Shown here piece by piece: positions 7,912 to 15,545 of a stretch of 28,155 nt of DNA. Below the pieces are notes generated by a model. The model ran no database searches, was not told the origin of the DNA, and was given only the letters and a program-made list of their open reading frames with translations. This DNA comes from an uncultured Ruminococcus sp. (GTDB lineage Bacteria > Bacillota > Clostridia > Oscillospirales > CAG-272), in contig CACZSC010000078.1 in NCBI GenBank assembly GCA_902783755.1, positions 1-28,155 on the forward strand. Direction: 5' to 3'. The first letter of the stretch is position 1, and every line of letters begins with the position of its first letter. The translations under genes were made by a program, and so were the position numbers.

Positions 7912-7940
7912 ATGAAAATGGCGTCTGAAGATCAGACGCC
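7912..7940 (-). terminator. terminator of tRNA-Thr
   Basis: Stem GGCGTCTGA/TCAGACGCC (7920-7940), followed on the minus strand by ATTTTCATTT. It starts 9 bases after the tRNA 3' end. Confidence 0.82.
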
Positions 7941-7949
7941 GTCTTTTCA

Positions 7950-8022
7950 AGCTAATACCCGGATTCGAACCGGGGACCTCATCCTTACCAAGGATGTGCT
8001 CTACCAACTGAGCCATATTAGC
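7950..8022 (-). tRNA. tRNA-Thr, anticodon GGT
   Basis: 73-base cloverleaf: acceptor GCTAATA/TATTAGC, anticodon stem CATCC/GGATG with loop TTGGTAA giving GGT (7987-7989), T arm CCCGG-TTCGAAT-CCGGG. CCA is not encoded. Confidence 0.96.
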
Positions 8023-8056
8023 ATACCACCGACACCTTCCGGTGTCAGCGGAGGTT

Positions 8057-8085
8057 ATTATATCAGAAACCCGCTGGCCTGTCAA
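8057..8085 (-). promoter_or_regulatory. consensus promoter of tRNA-Thr
   Basis: Perfect TTGACA (8080-8085), 17-base spacer and perfect TATAAT (8057-8062) on the minus strand. Between the start of transcription and the tRNA lies a small hairpin, GACACC-TTCC-GGTGTC (about 8030-8045), which may help 5' processing. The -35 box is only 15 bases downstream of the asnS stop. Confidence 0.92.
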
Positions 8086-8099
8086 CACCGATTTTTAAA

Positions 8100-9491
8100 T
8101 CAGAGTTCGCAGTTTCCGACAGTGCGCGGGAAGGGGATAACGTCCCTGATGTTCGACACGCCGGTCAGGTACATGACACAGCGCTCGAATCCCAGTCCGA
8201 ATCCCGCATGTCTTGCGGTGCCGTATTTCCTGAGGTCCAGATAGAACTCGTAGGACTCCCTGTCGAGGCCCAGTTCGTTCATCCTCTTCTCCAGTTTTTC
8301 AAGATCGTCCTCTCTCTGGCTTCCGCCGATGATCTCGCCGATGCCAGGGACGAGACAGTCCATGGCGGCAACCGTCTTCCCGTCCGGATTCAGCTTCATG
8401 TAGAACGCCTTTATGTCCTTCGGATAGTCCGTCACGAACACTGGACGCTTGAATATTTCCTCGGTGAGGTATCTCTCATGCTCGGTCTGCAGGTCGCATC
8501 CCCAGCTCACCTTGTAGTCGAATTTGTCATTGTTCTTTTCCAGCATGGCAACGGCATCGGTATATGTCACCCGGCCGAAGTCGCTGTTGAGGACGTGGTT
8601 CAGGCGCTCGATGAGGCCCTGATCGACGAAGCTGTTGAAGAACTGCATCTCTTCCGGTGCGTTCTCCATGACATAGCTGATTATGTATTTCAGCATGTCT
8701 TCCGCCAGTTTCATGTCGTCTCCGAGATCCGCGAAAGCTATCTCCGGCTCGATCATCCAGAATTCAGCAGCATGTCTCGTGGTGTTGGAGTTTTCTGCCC
8801 TGAAGGTCGGTCCGAAAGTGTATATGTTCCTGAACGCCATGGCATAGGTTTCGCCGTTGAGCTGGCCGGACACCGTGAGGTTGGTGCTTCTTCCGAAGAA
8901 GTCCTCGGAAAAATCGACCGATCCGTCCTCTTTTCTCGGAATGTTGTCGGGATCCATTGTGGTCACCCTGAACATCTCGCCTGCGCCCTCCGCATCAGAC
9001 CCGGTGATTATCGGGGTATGGACATATACGAAGTTCCTCTCCTGGAAGAACCTGTGGATCGCGTATGCCGCAAGTGAGCGCACGCGGAACACGGCCTGGA
9101 ACAGGTTCGTCCTCGGTCTCAGATGGGAGATGGTCCTAAGGAATTCTATGCTGTGACGCTTCTTCTGCAGCGGGTAGTCGGGAGTCGACGCTCCCTCGAG
9201 TTCAACACTGTCAGCGTGGATCTCGAAAGGCTGCTTGGCCTCGGGGGTCTCAATGATCCTGCCGGTGACGATGAGCGCCGCGCCAACGTTGAATTTTGAT
9301 ATTTCCGCAAAATTGTCGAGTTTATCGTCATATACTATCTGGATCGGCTCGAAGAACGTGCCGTCCGAAAGCATGATGAATCCGAAATTCTTGGAAGCCC
9401 TGATGCTGCGGACCCATCCGCCCACTTCCACATGACTGTGATCGATGCTGTCTCTTTCCCTGAAAAGGGACCTTACGCTCGTAAGTTCCAT
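8100..9491 (-). CDS. asnS: asparaginyl-tRNA synthetase
   Basis: 463 residues, the usual length for the longer bacterial AsnRS. It charges tRNA-Asn with asparagine in the cytoplasm. An N-terminal OB-fold anticodon-binding domain (VGGWVRSIRASKNFGF, 23-38) is followed by a class II catalytic core with motif 2 FRAENSNTTRHAAEFWMIEPE starting at 230 and motif 3 GFGLGFERC near the end, finishing with IPFPRTVGN. Its presence suggests direct Asn-tRNA charging rather than only the Asp-to-Asn amidation route. The start at 9491 is preceded by AGAGGT; the 17 extra upstream codons in frame would overlap its own promoter. No clear terminator follows, so read-through into tRNA-Thr is possible. Confidence 0.97.
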   Translation of the reverse strand: MELTSVRSLFRERDSIDHSHVEVGGWVRSIRASKNFGFIMLSDGTFFEPIQIVYDDKLDNFAEISKFNVGAALIVTGRIIETPEAKQPFEIHADSVELEGASTPDYPLQKKRHSIEFLRTISHLRPRTNLFQAVFRVRSLAAYAIHRFFQERNFVYVHTPIITGSDAEGAGEMFRVTTMDPDNIPRKEDGSVDFSEDFFGRSTNLTVSGQLNGETYAMAFRNIYTFGPTFRAENSNTTRHAAEFWMIEPEIAFADLGDDMKLAEDMLKYIISYVMENAPEEMQFFNSFVDQGLIERLNHVLNSDFGRVTYTDAVAMLEKNNDKFDYKVSWGCDLQTEHERYLTEEIFKRPVFVTDYPKDIKAFYMKLNPDGKTVAAMDCLVPGIGEIIGGSQREDDLEKLEKRMNELGLDRESYEFYLDLRKYGTARHAGFGLGFERCVMYLTGVSNIRDVIPFPRTVGNCEL

Positions 9492-9541
9492 ACAGACCTC
9501 TTTTCCGTAAAAAATACTTCCACTTTGTGTTATTTGTGTCA

Positions 9542-9569
9542 ATTATACTCGCCCTCCGGAAAAATGCAA
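9542..9569 (-). promoter_or_regulatory. promoter of asnS
   Basis: Minus-strand TTGCAT (9564-9569), 16-base spacer and perfect TATAAT (9542-9547), 50 bases before the start codon. I looked for a T-box leader upstream of asnS; the short 5' region has none. Confidence 0.72.
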
Positions 9570-9596
9570 TGCCCCGCTGAAAATCGGCTGAAAATA

Positions 9597-9624
9597 TTGA
9601 CTTTTGACAGTGTTGCGGTATAAT
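9597..9624 (+). promoter_or_regulatory. promoter of potABCD
   Basis: TTGACT (9597-9602), 16-base spacer and perfect TATAAT (9619-9624). Transcription would start near 9631, leaving a leader of about 280 bases before potA. It is divergent from the asnS promoter. Confidence 0.75.
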
Positions 9625-9630
9625 GGTATT

Positions 9631-9912
9631 TGTACTATTTTTGCATCTGTGCTCACACATTCAGGAATGCAAAGATTCCGGAATTCCAAAAACGTGCCAT
9701 CCCGCCGGGACGGCATGTTCACGCCCGGCAGTTTTCACAAAACCGGGATGTCGGAAGATATCATCCGAAGACATCTGAGAAATCACAGCAACAACGGGCC
9801 GCCCTGCGGTCTGTAAAAAACTCTTTGCGGGGGCTGTGATTAGCCGAGTGTGGGATAGCGCAGAGCTGTAATTCGGCTATACGCGGTCTTTTGCCGCAAA
9901 GGGGGATGCAGA
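9631..9912 (+). promoter_or_regulatory. structured 5' leader of potABCD, candidate cis-regulatory RNA
   Basis: This 280-base stretch between promoter and potA holds several possible stem-loops: TTTGCAT (9640-9646) with ATGCAAA (9667-9673); TGCC-TCCC with GGGA-GGCA (9694-9715); GATGTC with GACATC (9748-9775 region). Nearest the gene, CTCTTTGCGG (9821-9830) can pair over 10 bp with CCGCAAAGGG (9894-9903), which contains the potA ribosome binding site AAAGGGGG (9898-9905). Enclosed in that helix is a hairpin TAGCCGA (9841-9847)/TCGGCTA with an internal loop. A competing local hairpin, GCGG (9883-9886)/CCGC (9894-9897), would break the long helix and free the site. This is the layout of a translational switch. 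I do not recognise a known riboswitch class, and no T-box or terminator with a U-tract is present. Confidence 0.5.
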
Positions 9913-11139
9913 ATGAACGAAAAGAATATTATTGAGCTGAAAAACATCACTGTCAGATTTGACGGGGAAACCGTTCTGGACAATCTGAATCTCAATATCC
10001 GGGACGGGGAGTTCGTCACGCTTCTGGGCGCCTCAGGATGCGGCAAGACCACTACCCTGCGCATCATCGCGGGATTCCTTGAGCCTGATGAGGGGGAGGT
10101 GTTTTTCGGCGAGAAAAACATGAATGGTGTTCCCGCTCACAAGCGCGAGGTAAACACCATTTTTCAGCGTTATGCCCTGTTCCCGCACTACAACGTCTTT
10201 GACAACGTGGCCTACGGCCTGAAGGTCAGGCACGTTCCGAAAAAGGAAATAAAGGAACGGGTCATGGAAATGCTGAGGCTGGTCAACCTGGAATCCTTCG
10301 CAAAGCGATCCGTGGCCAAGCTGTCAGGCGGTCAGCAGCAGAGGGTAGCCATTGCGAGGGCCCTCGTGCTGAGACCGAAGGTACTGCTTCTGGACGAGCC
10401 TCTGTCGGCCCTCGACGCCAAGCTTAGAAAGGACATGCAGATCGAGCTCAGGAACATCCAGCAGGCAACGGGAATCACATTCATTTTCGTAACGCATGAC
10501 CAGGAAGAAGCCCTCTCTATGTCGGACACGGTAGTCGTGATGAACGAAGGCCGGGTACAGCAGATAGGTTCTCCCGAAGATATATACAACGAACCTCAGA
10601 ACGCCTTTGTCGCTGACTTCATAGGCGAATCAAACATCCTGGACGGCGTGATGAAAGAAGACTTCAAGGCGACCTTCTCCGGACACACCTTCCAGTGTGT
10701 GGACAAAGGGTTTGCACCGGGCGAATCCGTAGATATAGTAGTAAGGCCTGAGGACGTAGACATCGTAAAGCCCGAAAAAGGGATGCTCAAGGGCGTCGTC
10801 ACGTCAATCACCTTCCTGGGAGTCTACTACGAGATCATAGTCGACATCGGCGGCTTCAAATGGATGATCCAGACCACTGACTTCGCTCCCGTAGGAGACA
10901 CCGTAGGCCTTTCCATAGATCCGGACGCCATCCATGTCATGAAGAAATCCAAGTATTCCGGCCTGTACGGAGACTACAGCACCTTCTCCGATGAGATGGA
11001 GGAGATGAGCCAGGTCTCAGAGGAACTGGCCGAAGAGATCGCCGAAGAGCTGTTCAGCGACGAAAGCGAGGAACCAGCTGAAGAGCCGGAGAAAGATCCG
11101 GAAGGAGAACCTGAAAAGGTCCGGGAGGAAGACGAATGA
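9913..11139 (+). CDS. potA: spermidine/putrescine import ATPase PotA
   Basis: 408 residues. ATP-binding subunit that powers polyamine uptake through PotB/PotC at the inner face of the membrane. Motifs in order: Walker A GASGCGKTT (39-47), Q-loop Gln85, signature LSGGQQQR (137-144), Walker B VLLLDEP with Asp161-Glu162, D-loop SALD, switch His195, then a TOBE-type regulatory domain (about 275-345). Beyond it, residues 355-408 form a very acidic, Glu/Pro-rich tail not usual for PotA (about 350-380 residues). The ATG has AAAGGGGG 7 bases upstream, and that site can be masked by leader structure. The stop overlaps the potB start (ATGA). Confidence 0.96.
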   Translation: MNEKNIIELKNITVRFDGETVLDNLNLNIRDGEFVTLLGASGCGKTTTLRIIAGFLEPDEGEVFFGEKNMNGVPAHKREVNTIFQRYALFPHYNVFDNVAYGLKVRHVPKKEIKERVMEMLRLVNLESFAKRSVAKLSGGQQQRVAIARALVLRPKVLLLDEPLSALDAKLRKDMQIELRNIQQATGITFIFVTHDQEEALSMSDTVVVMNEGRVQQIGSPEDIYNEPQNAFVADFIGESNILDGVMKEDFKATFSGHTFQCVDKGFAPGESVDIVVRPEDVDIVKPEKGMLKGVVTSITFLGVYYEIIVDIGGFKWMIQTTDFAPVGDTVGLSIDPDAIHVMKKSKYSGLYGDYSTFSDEMEEMSQVSEELAEEIAEELFSDESEEPAEEPEKDPEGEPEKVREEDE

Positions 11140-11960
11140 AGGGCAGATCATTCCTTAAGAGAGTGATCGGCGCGCCGTACGTCCTGTGGGCAATCCTCTT
11201 CATCATAATCCCTCTTGTCATCGTCGCGTACTACGCGTTCACGGATGCCGGAGGCGGCTTCACTCTTGACAACATCAAAAACCTTTCGGATTACGGGGAG
11301 ATCTTCAGGGATTCGGTGCTTTATTCGATAGCGGCGACCGTGATATCCCTCATAATCGCCTACCCCTTTGCATATTTCATGAGCAGGCTGAAGCCCAAGA
11401 CCCAGAGACTTATGATGGTCCTGGTTATGCTGCCGGCCTGGATGAGCCTGCTCATCCTTACATATTCCTGGATGAACATTCTGGAGAGGAACGGGCTTCT
11501 GAACAGTCTGCTGACCGCGATAGGGCTCAGTCCCGCCCAGATAATCGGAACTCCTGGCGCCGTCATATTCGGAATGGTATACAACTATATCCCCTACATG
11601 ATCCTTCCGATATACTCCGTAATGTCCAAGATAGAGCCGTCGGTTCTTGAGGCCGCGGAAGACCTGGGTTCCGGAAGCGTGTCCAAACTGTACAGGATAA
11701 TACTTCCCCTTTCGATCCCCGGAGTGATATCAGGCATCACCATGGTGTTCGTGCCCTCGGTCAGCACGTTCTATATAAGCCAGAAGCTCGGCGACGGCAA
11801 GATCCTTCTCGTGGGAGACATAATCGAACGCCAGATCCAGGCTCAGAACAACTACAACACCGGTGCCGCCCTTTCCCTGGTCCTGATGGTGGTCATACTC
11901 GTTTCCATGGCGCTGATGAAACTTTTCGCCGGGGACTCCGACGAAACGCTTTACGCGTAA
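11136..11960 (+). CDS. potB: spermidine/putrescine permease PotB
   Basis: 274 residues with about six membrane segments (roughly 13-35, 61-82, 92-113, 138-162, 190-212, 243-265). It is one of two channel-forming subunits of the polyamine ABC importer. The cytoplasmic coupling loop carries the EAA motif LEAAEDLGSGS (171-181) ending in LPLSIPGVISG. It overlaps potA by 4 bases and is followed by potC after 13 bases, so it is translationally coupled to potA. Confidence 0.95.
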   Translation: MKGRSFLKRVIGAPYVLWAILFIIIPLVIVAYYAFTDAGGGFTLDNIKNLSDYGEIFRDSVLYSIAATVISLIIAYPFAYFMSRLKPKTQRLMMVLVMLPAWMSLLILTYSWMNILERNGLLNSLLTAIGLSPAQIIGTPGAVIFGMVYNYIPYMILPIYSVMSKIEPSVLEAAEDLGSGSVSKLYRIILPLSIPGVISGITMVFVPSVSTFYISQKLGDGKILLVGDIIERQIQAQNNYNTGAALSLVLMVVILVSMALMKLFAGDSDETLYA

Positions 11961-11973
11961 GGGGGGTGGAAAC

Positions 11974-12798
11974 ATGAAAAAAGCAATTGGCAACGTCTTC
12001 ATGGGGATCGTGTTCTTCATCCTGTATCTCCCGCTTCTCGTGATGGTATTCTTCTCATTCAACTCGGGCAACAGCACCTCCACATTCAAGGGCTTTTCGC
12101 TCAAATGGTACGGCGAACTGTTCTCTTCCGATGCGATGACCCCTCTGAAGAACACGCTCATTCTCGCGGTCCTTTCGGCTGTGATAGCCACGATCATCGG
12201 CACAGCCGCCGCGGTATACATCTACCATATAAGGAACAAGCTGTGGAAGAATTCCCTCCAGGTCGTGACGAACATACCCATGACCAACCCCGACATAGTG
12301 ACAGGCGTGTCGCTGATGCTCCTGTTCGTATTCGTGGGCAGACTGATGGGAGCCGTCAATTCCCTGAACTTCTTCACGCTGCTCATAGCACACATAACTT
12401 TCAACCTACCGTATGTGATACTGAACGTGCTGCCGAAGCTTAACCAGACGGATCCGCATCTGGCCGAAGCAGCCCAGGACCTTGGATCGCCTCCGATACA
12501 GGCGTTCTTCAGAGTGGTCCTGCCGTCGATAATGCCGGGCGTCATGTCCGGGTTCATGATGGCGTTCACCCTGTCACTTGATGACTTCGTGATCAGCTAC
12601 TACACCACCGGAGCAGACTTCCAGACGCTGCCCCTGTTCGTGTTCAACATGGTAAAGAAGCCCGTCAAGCCGTATATCTATGCATTGTACAGCATTATCT
12701 TCATACTCGTCCTGGCGGTGCTCCTGTTCATCAACATTTCCGGCGCAAAGGAAAAGAAGCCTGCCGGATCCAGAAAAAAACAAAAATCCACAACATAG
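11974..12798 (+). CDS. potC: spermidine/putrescine permease PotC
   Basis: 274 residues, second membrane subunit of the polyamine importer. About six hydrophobic segments; EAA loop LAEAAQDLGSPP (163-174) followed by LPSIMPGVMSG, then the family-typical SLDDFVISYYTTG (201-213). The C-terminus is a short basic cytoplasmic tail. A strong ribosome binding site (AGGGGGGTGG) precedes the ATG. potD follows 16 bases after its stop. Confidence 0.95.
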   Translation: MKKAIGNVFMGIVFFILYLPLLVMVFFSFNSGNSTSTFKGFSLKWYGELFSSDAMTPLKNTLILAVLSAVIATIIGTAAAVYIYHIRNKLWKNSLQVVTNIPMTNPDIVTGVSLMLLFVFVGRLMGAVNSLNFFTLLIAHITFNLPYVILNVLPKLNQTDPHLAEAAQDLGSPPIQAFFRVVLPSIMPGVMSGFMMAFTLSLDDFVISYYTTGADFQTLPLFVFNMVKKPVKPYIYALYSIIFILVLAVLLFINISGAKEKKPAGSRKKQKSTT

Positions 12799-12814
12799 CA
12801 AGGAGAACAAAGAA

Positions 12815-13930
12815 TTGAAAAAGATCGTATCACTCATCCTCGTTTCCGTCATGGCCGTTTCCGCATTCGCCATGACAGCATGCAATTCCTCCTCTGGCGA
12901 GTCATCCATAACTCCCAGAGCCGAATACACAAGGGAATATGCGGGCACGACGATCAACGTGTTCAACTGGGGTGAATATATTTCCGACGGCATAGACGGC
13001 ACCCTGAACGTCAACAAGGAATTCGAAAAGCTGACCGGGATCCATGTGAACTACACGACGTATGAGTCAAATGAGGCAATGTACTCGAAACTGAAGTCCG
13101 GTGCCGTGTCATACGACGTGGTCGTTCCTTCAGACTACATGATCGAGCGCATGATAAGCGAGAACATGCTCCAGGCCATCGATTTTTCCAAGATAACCAA
13201 CTACGACCTGATAGCCGATGAATACAAGGATCTGTTCTTCGACCCTGAAAACAAATACAGCGTTCCCTACAATGTTGGGATGGTGGGGCTGATCTACAAC
13301 ACCTCTATGGTCGACGAGACTCCCGACAGCTGGGACATAATGTGGGATGAGAAATACAAGGACGACATCCTCATGTTCGACAATCCCAGAGACGCTTTCG
13401 CCATAGCTCAGTTCCTGCTCGGCATCGACGTGAACACGACCGACAAGGCCGACTGGGACAGAGCTGCCGATAAGCTCATTGAGCAGAACGGCATAATCCA
13501 GGGCCGGGTCATGGACCAGGTATTCGAAAAGATGGAAGGCGGTAACGCCGCCATCGCCCCCTACTATGCAGGCGACTACCTGACGATGGCCGAGAACAAT
13601 GAGGATCTGGCTTTCGTTTATCCCAAGGAAGGAACCAACATCTTCGTGGACTCCATATGCGTTCCCTCCAATGCTTCCAACTATGAGGCAGCGATGCTCT
13701 ACATTAATTTCCTTCTTGAACCCGACATCGCGCTGGCAAACGCCGAGTATCTCTGCTACGCAAGCCCCAACACTTCTGTCTTCACCAACCCGGATTACTC
13801 ATATTATGAGGAAGAGATCCTCTATCCCACGGAAAACAACATGCCGAAGACCGAGTACTTCCACGACATAGATCCGGAAATAAGAAGCTACTACGAGAAG
13901 CTCTGGGAAAAAGTAATCCTTGCCCAGTGA
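12815..13930 (+). CDS. potD: spermidine/putrescine-binding lipoprotein PotD
   Basis: 371 residues. Extracellular solute-binding protein that delivers polyamines to PotBC. The start is read as TTG at 12815: AGGAGAA (12801-12807) sits 7 bases upstream and the frame then opens with a clean lipoprotein signal, MKKIVSLILV and a lipobox MTAC with the lipidated Cys23. Upstream in-frame ATG codons lie inside potC and have no binding site. The mature start has the PotD-like VFNWGEYISDG segment, a hallmark of the polyamine-binding clade, and DVVVPSDYMIERM further on. Last gene of potABCD, closed by an intrinsic terminator. A related opine or other cationic substrate cannot be excluded. Confidence 0.94.
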   Translation: MKKIVSLILVSVMAVSAFAMTACNSSSGESSITPRAEYTREYAGTTINVFNWGEYISDGIDGTLNVNKEFEKLTGIHVNYTTYESNEAMYSKLKSGAVSYDVVVPSDYMIERMISENMLQAIDFSKITNYDLIADEYKDLFFDPENKYSVPYNVGMVGLIYNTSMVDETPDSWDIMWDEKYKDDILMFDNPRDAFAIAQFLLGIDVNTTDKADWDRAADKLIEQNGIIQGRVMDQVFEKMEGGNAAIAPYYAGDYLTMAENNEDLAFVYPKEGTNIFVDSICVPSNASNYEAAMLYINFLLEPDIALANAEYLCYASPNTSVFTNPDYSYYEEEILYPTENNMPKTEYFHDIDPEIRSYYEKLWEKVILAQ

Positions 13931-13954
13931 TGTGATCACAGGAACATGCCCCGA

Positions 13955-13980
13955 GGCTGCCTTGACGGCAGCCTTTTGTG
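13955..13980 (+). terminator. potABCD terminator
   Basis: GGCTGCC (13955-13961) pairs with GGCAGCC (13967-13973) around a 5-base loop, followed by TTTTGTG, 24 bases after the potD stop. Confidence 0.88.
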
Positions 13981-14029
13981 GTTCCCCGGAAACGTTTCTC
14001 CGGGCTGCTGCCCGACAGTTTCGTGAAGC

Positions 14030-14058
14030 TTGCAAAAGAAAAAGTTTTGTTGTATAAT
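14030..14058 (+). promoter_or_regulatory. promoter of mreB
   Basis: TTGCAA (14030-14035), 17-base spacer and perfect TATAAT (14053-14058). A small CGGGC/GCCCG hairpin lies just upstream (14001-14014). Confidence 0.78.
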
Positions 14059-14105
14059 TAAAAGACACACCCTTTGAAACTATAGATTCGGAAAGGAGGC
14101 CCTCA

Positions 14106-15110
14106 GTGAGCAAGGATATAGGAATAGACCTCGGGACCGCGACTGTCCTTGTTTATGTAAAGGGCCGCGGAATCGTTACGAAGGAGCCGTCGGTCGTCGC
14201 CATAGACAGAAACACCGACAGTATCCTCAAGGTAGGGCGCGAAGCCCAGGAGATGCTGGGAAGGACCCCCGGAAACATAGTGGCTATAAGGCCTCTGCGG
14301 GACGGTGTGATCAGTCAGTATGAAGTCACCCTCAGGATGATCCAGTACTTCATGAAAAAAGCCTGCGGGCCTCTTCTCTTCAAGCCGAGAGTCGTAATAT
14401 GCGTACCGTCAGGCATCAACGAAGTTGAGGAAAGAGCTGTCATCGATGCCGGCATAAACGCCGGCGCAAGGCGCACGTACCTGATCGAGGAACCGGTAGC
14501 TGCTGCGCTTGGAGCGGGAATAGACATATCCGGACCCAACGGACACATGGTGGTCGACATAGGCGGCGGTACGACAGACATAGCGGTGCTCTCTCTCGGA
14601 GGCGTGGTGGTGTCCGAATCCATAAAAGTCGCCGGGGACAAGTTCGATGAATCGATCATCAGGTACATGCGGAACGCCCACAGGATGCTTATCGGTGAAC
14701 GGACGGCCGAGCAGATAAAAATAAGAATAGGTGAAGCATGGCCCCGCGATCAGGAAAGGGTACTGAACGTCAAGGGCCGCTGCCTGATAGAAGGTCTTCC
14801 GAAAAAGGTCGACATCTCGTCAAGGGAGATAACGACCGCTATGGAGGAACCGCTGATGGCCGTCATAGACGCCATAAAATCCGTCATCGAGAGAACGCCA
14901 CCGGAGCTTATCGACGACATAATCTCAAACGGCATCGTCATGACGGGCGGCGGCAGCATGCTTTTCGGCATAAACCGCCTGGTCCAGTACTATACCGGTA
15001 TCAGAGTCAGGATCCCCAAGAACCCAATGGACTGCGTGGCTCTGGGCACCGGAAGAAGCCTTGCAAACATTTCAAAGCTGCCCACCAGTATCATCAGCAA
15101 CAGATTCTGA
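14106..15110 (+). CDS. mreB: MreB/Mbl-family actin-like cell shape protein
   Basis: 334 residues, typical length. Bacterial actin homologue that polymerises under the membrane and guides lateral wall synthesis. Actin-fold nucleotide motifs are present: phosphate 1 IGIDLGTATVLVY (5-17), a EEPVAAALG segment (128-136), phosphate 2 VVDIGGGTTDIA (149-160) and adenosine motif MTGGGSMLFG (279-288). The start codon is GTG at 14106, supported by AAAGGAGG just upstream. It is a single-gene unit: mreC, mreD and rodA are not next to it, so it may be Mbl or a second MreB paralogue rather than the mreBCD copy. Confidence 0.93.
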   Translation: MSKDIGIDLGTATVLVYVKGRGIVTKEPSVVAIDRNTDSILKVGREAQEMLGRTPGNIVAIRPLRDGVISQYEVTLRMIQYFMKKACGPLLFKPRVVICVPSGINEVEERAVIDAGINAGARRTYLIEEPVAAALGAGIDISGPNGHMVVDIGGGTTDIAVLSLGGVVVSESIKVAGDKFDESIIRYMRNAHRMLIGERTAEQIKIRIGEAWPRDQERVLNVKGRCLIEGLPKKVDISSREITTAMEEPLMAVIDAIKSVIERTPPELIDDIISNGIVMTGGGSMLFGINRLVQYYTGIRVRIPKNPMDCVALGTGRSLANISKLPTSIISNRF

Positions 15111-15130
15111 CAGAAAAAGGCAAAAAGAAA

Positions 15131-15160
15131 TCCCCGAATCGGAGCATGATTCGGGGTGTA
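15131..15160. terminator. bidirectional terminator between mreB and rpsT
   Basis: CCCCGAATC (15132-15140) pairs perfectly with GATTCGGGG (15148-15156). T-rich sequence follows on both strands (TGTATCTTTA on plus, ATTTCTTTTTG on minus), so it can end both convergent transcripts. Confidence 0.82.
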
Positions 15161-15178
15161 TCTTTATATTGGCATTGA

Positions 15179-15442
15179 TCAGTGCATCTTGTTCAGAAGC
15201 AGGGTGAACTGGCTCTTCTTGTGAGCGGCATTATTCTTGTGAATAATGTTCCTTGCTGCTGCCTGGTCTACTTTTTTCACAGCTGCTTTGTAAGCTGCCG
15301 TAGCTTCTTCCTTATTGCCGGACTCTACTGCTGCGTAGAACTTCTTGACTGTGGTCTTGAGGTTCGACTTGAACATCTTGTTCTGGAGAGTCTTTACGGA
15401 AATAACCTTTACACGCTTTTTCGCAGACTTAATGTTTGGCAT
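15179..15442 (-). CDS. rpsT: 30S ribosomal protein S20
   Basis: 87 residues, normal for S20, a primary 16S rRNA binding protein needed early in 30S assembly. It opens with the typical MPNIKSAKKRVK and ends in NNAAHKKSQFTLLLNKMH; basic and helical throughout. The start at 15442 is preceded by AAAGGATG; a start three codons upstream lacks the family N-terminus. Monocistronic, with a leader of about 95 bases that contains hairpins. Confidence 0.97.
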   Translation of the reverse strand: MPNIKSAKKRVKVISVKTLQNKMFKSNLKTTVKKFYAAVESGNKEEATAAYKAAVKKVDQAAARNIIHKNNAAHKKSQFTLLLNKMH

Positions 15443-15539
15443 GTCTCTCATCCTTTCATAGATTTCGGCCCTTCTGAGTCCGGGGCCTTTCGAGATCTCG
15501 GTGCGCCTGAGAGGGTGCGTTCCGAAATATCATCATACG
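15443..15539 (-). promoter_or_regulatory. leader of rpsT with hairpins
   Basis: The 5' untranslated region holds a hairpin GGCCC/GGGCC (15467-15487), a palindrome CGAGATCTCG (15491-15500) and a direct repeat GGTGCG (15500-15505, 15514-15519, plus-strand reading). Ribosomal protein leaders often bind their own product; autoregulation here is a guess from structure only. Confidence 0.3.
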
Positions 15540-15545
15540 GAAGTT

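Noticed and set aside
6044..8022. tRNA-flanked region as an integrated element with attachment sites
   Set aside because: The tRNA 3' ends are not repeated nearby and no integrase is found between or beside the tRNA genes.
8208..9077. A 289-codon open frame on the plus strand opposite asnS
   Set aside because: It lies entirely within the clear asnS gene, has no ribosome binding site and shows no family motif.
9492..9600. T-box or other amino-acid-sensing leader before asnS
   Set aside because: The untranslated region is only about 45 bases and has no T-box sequence or terminator/antiterminator pair.
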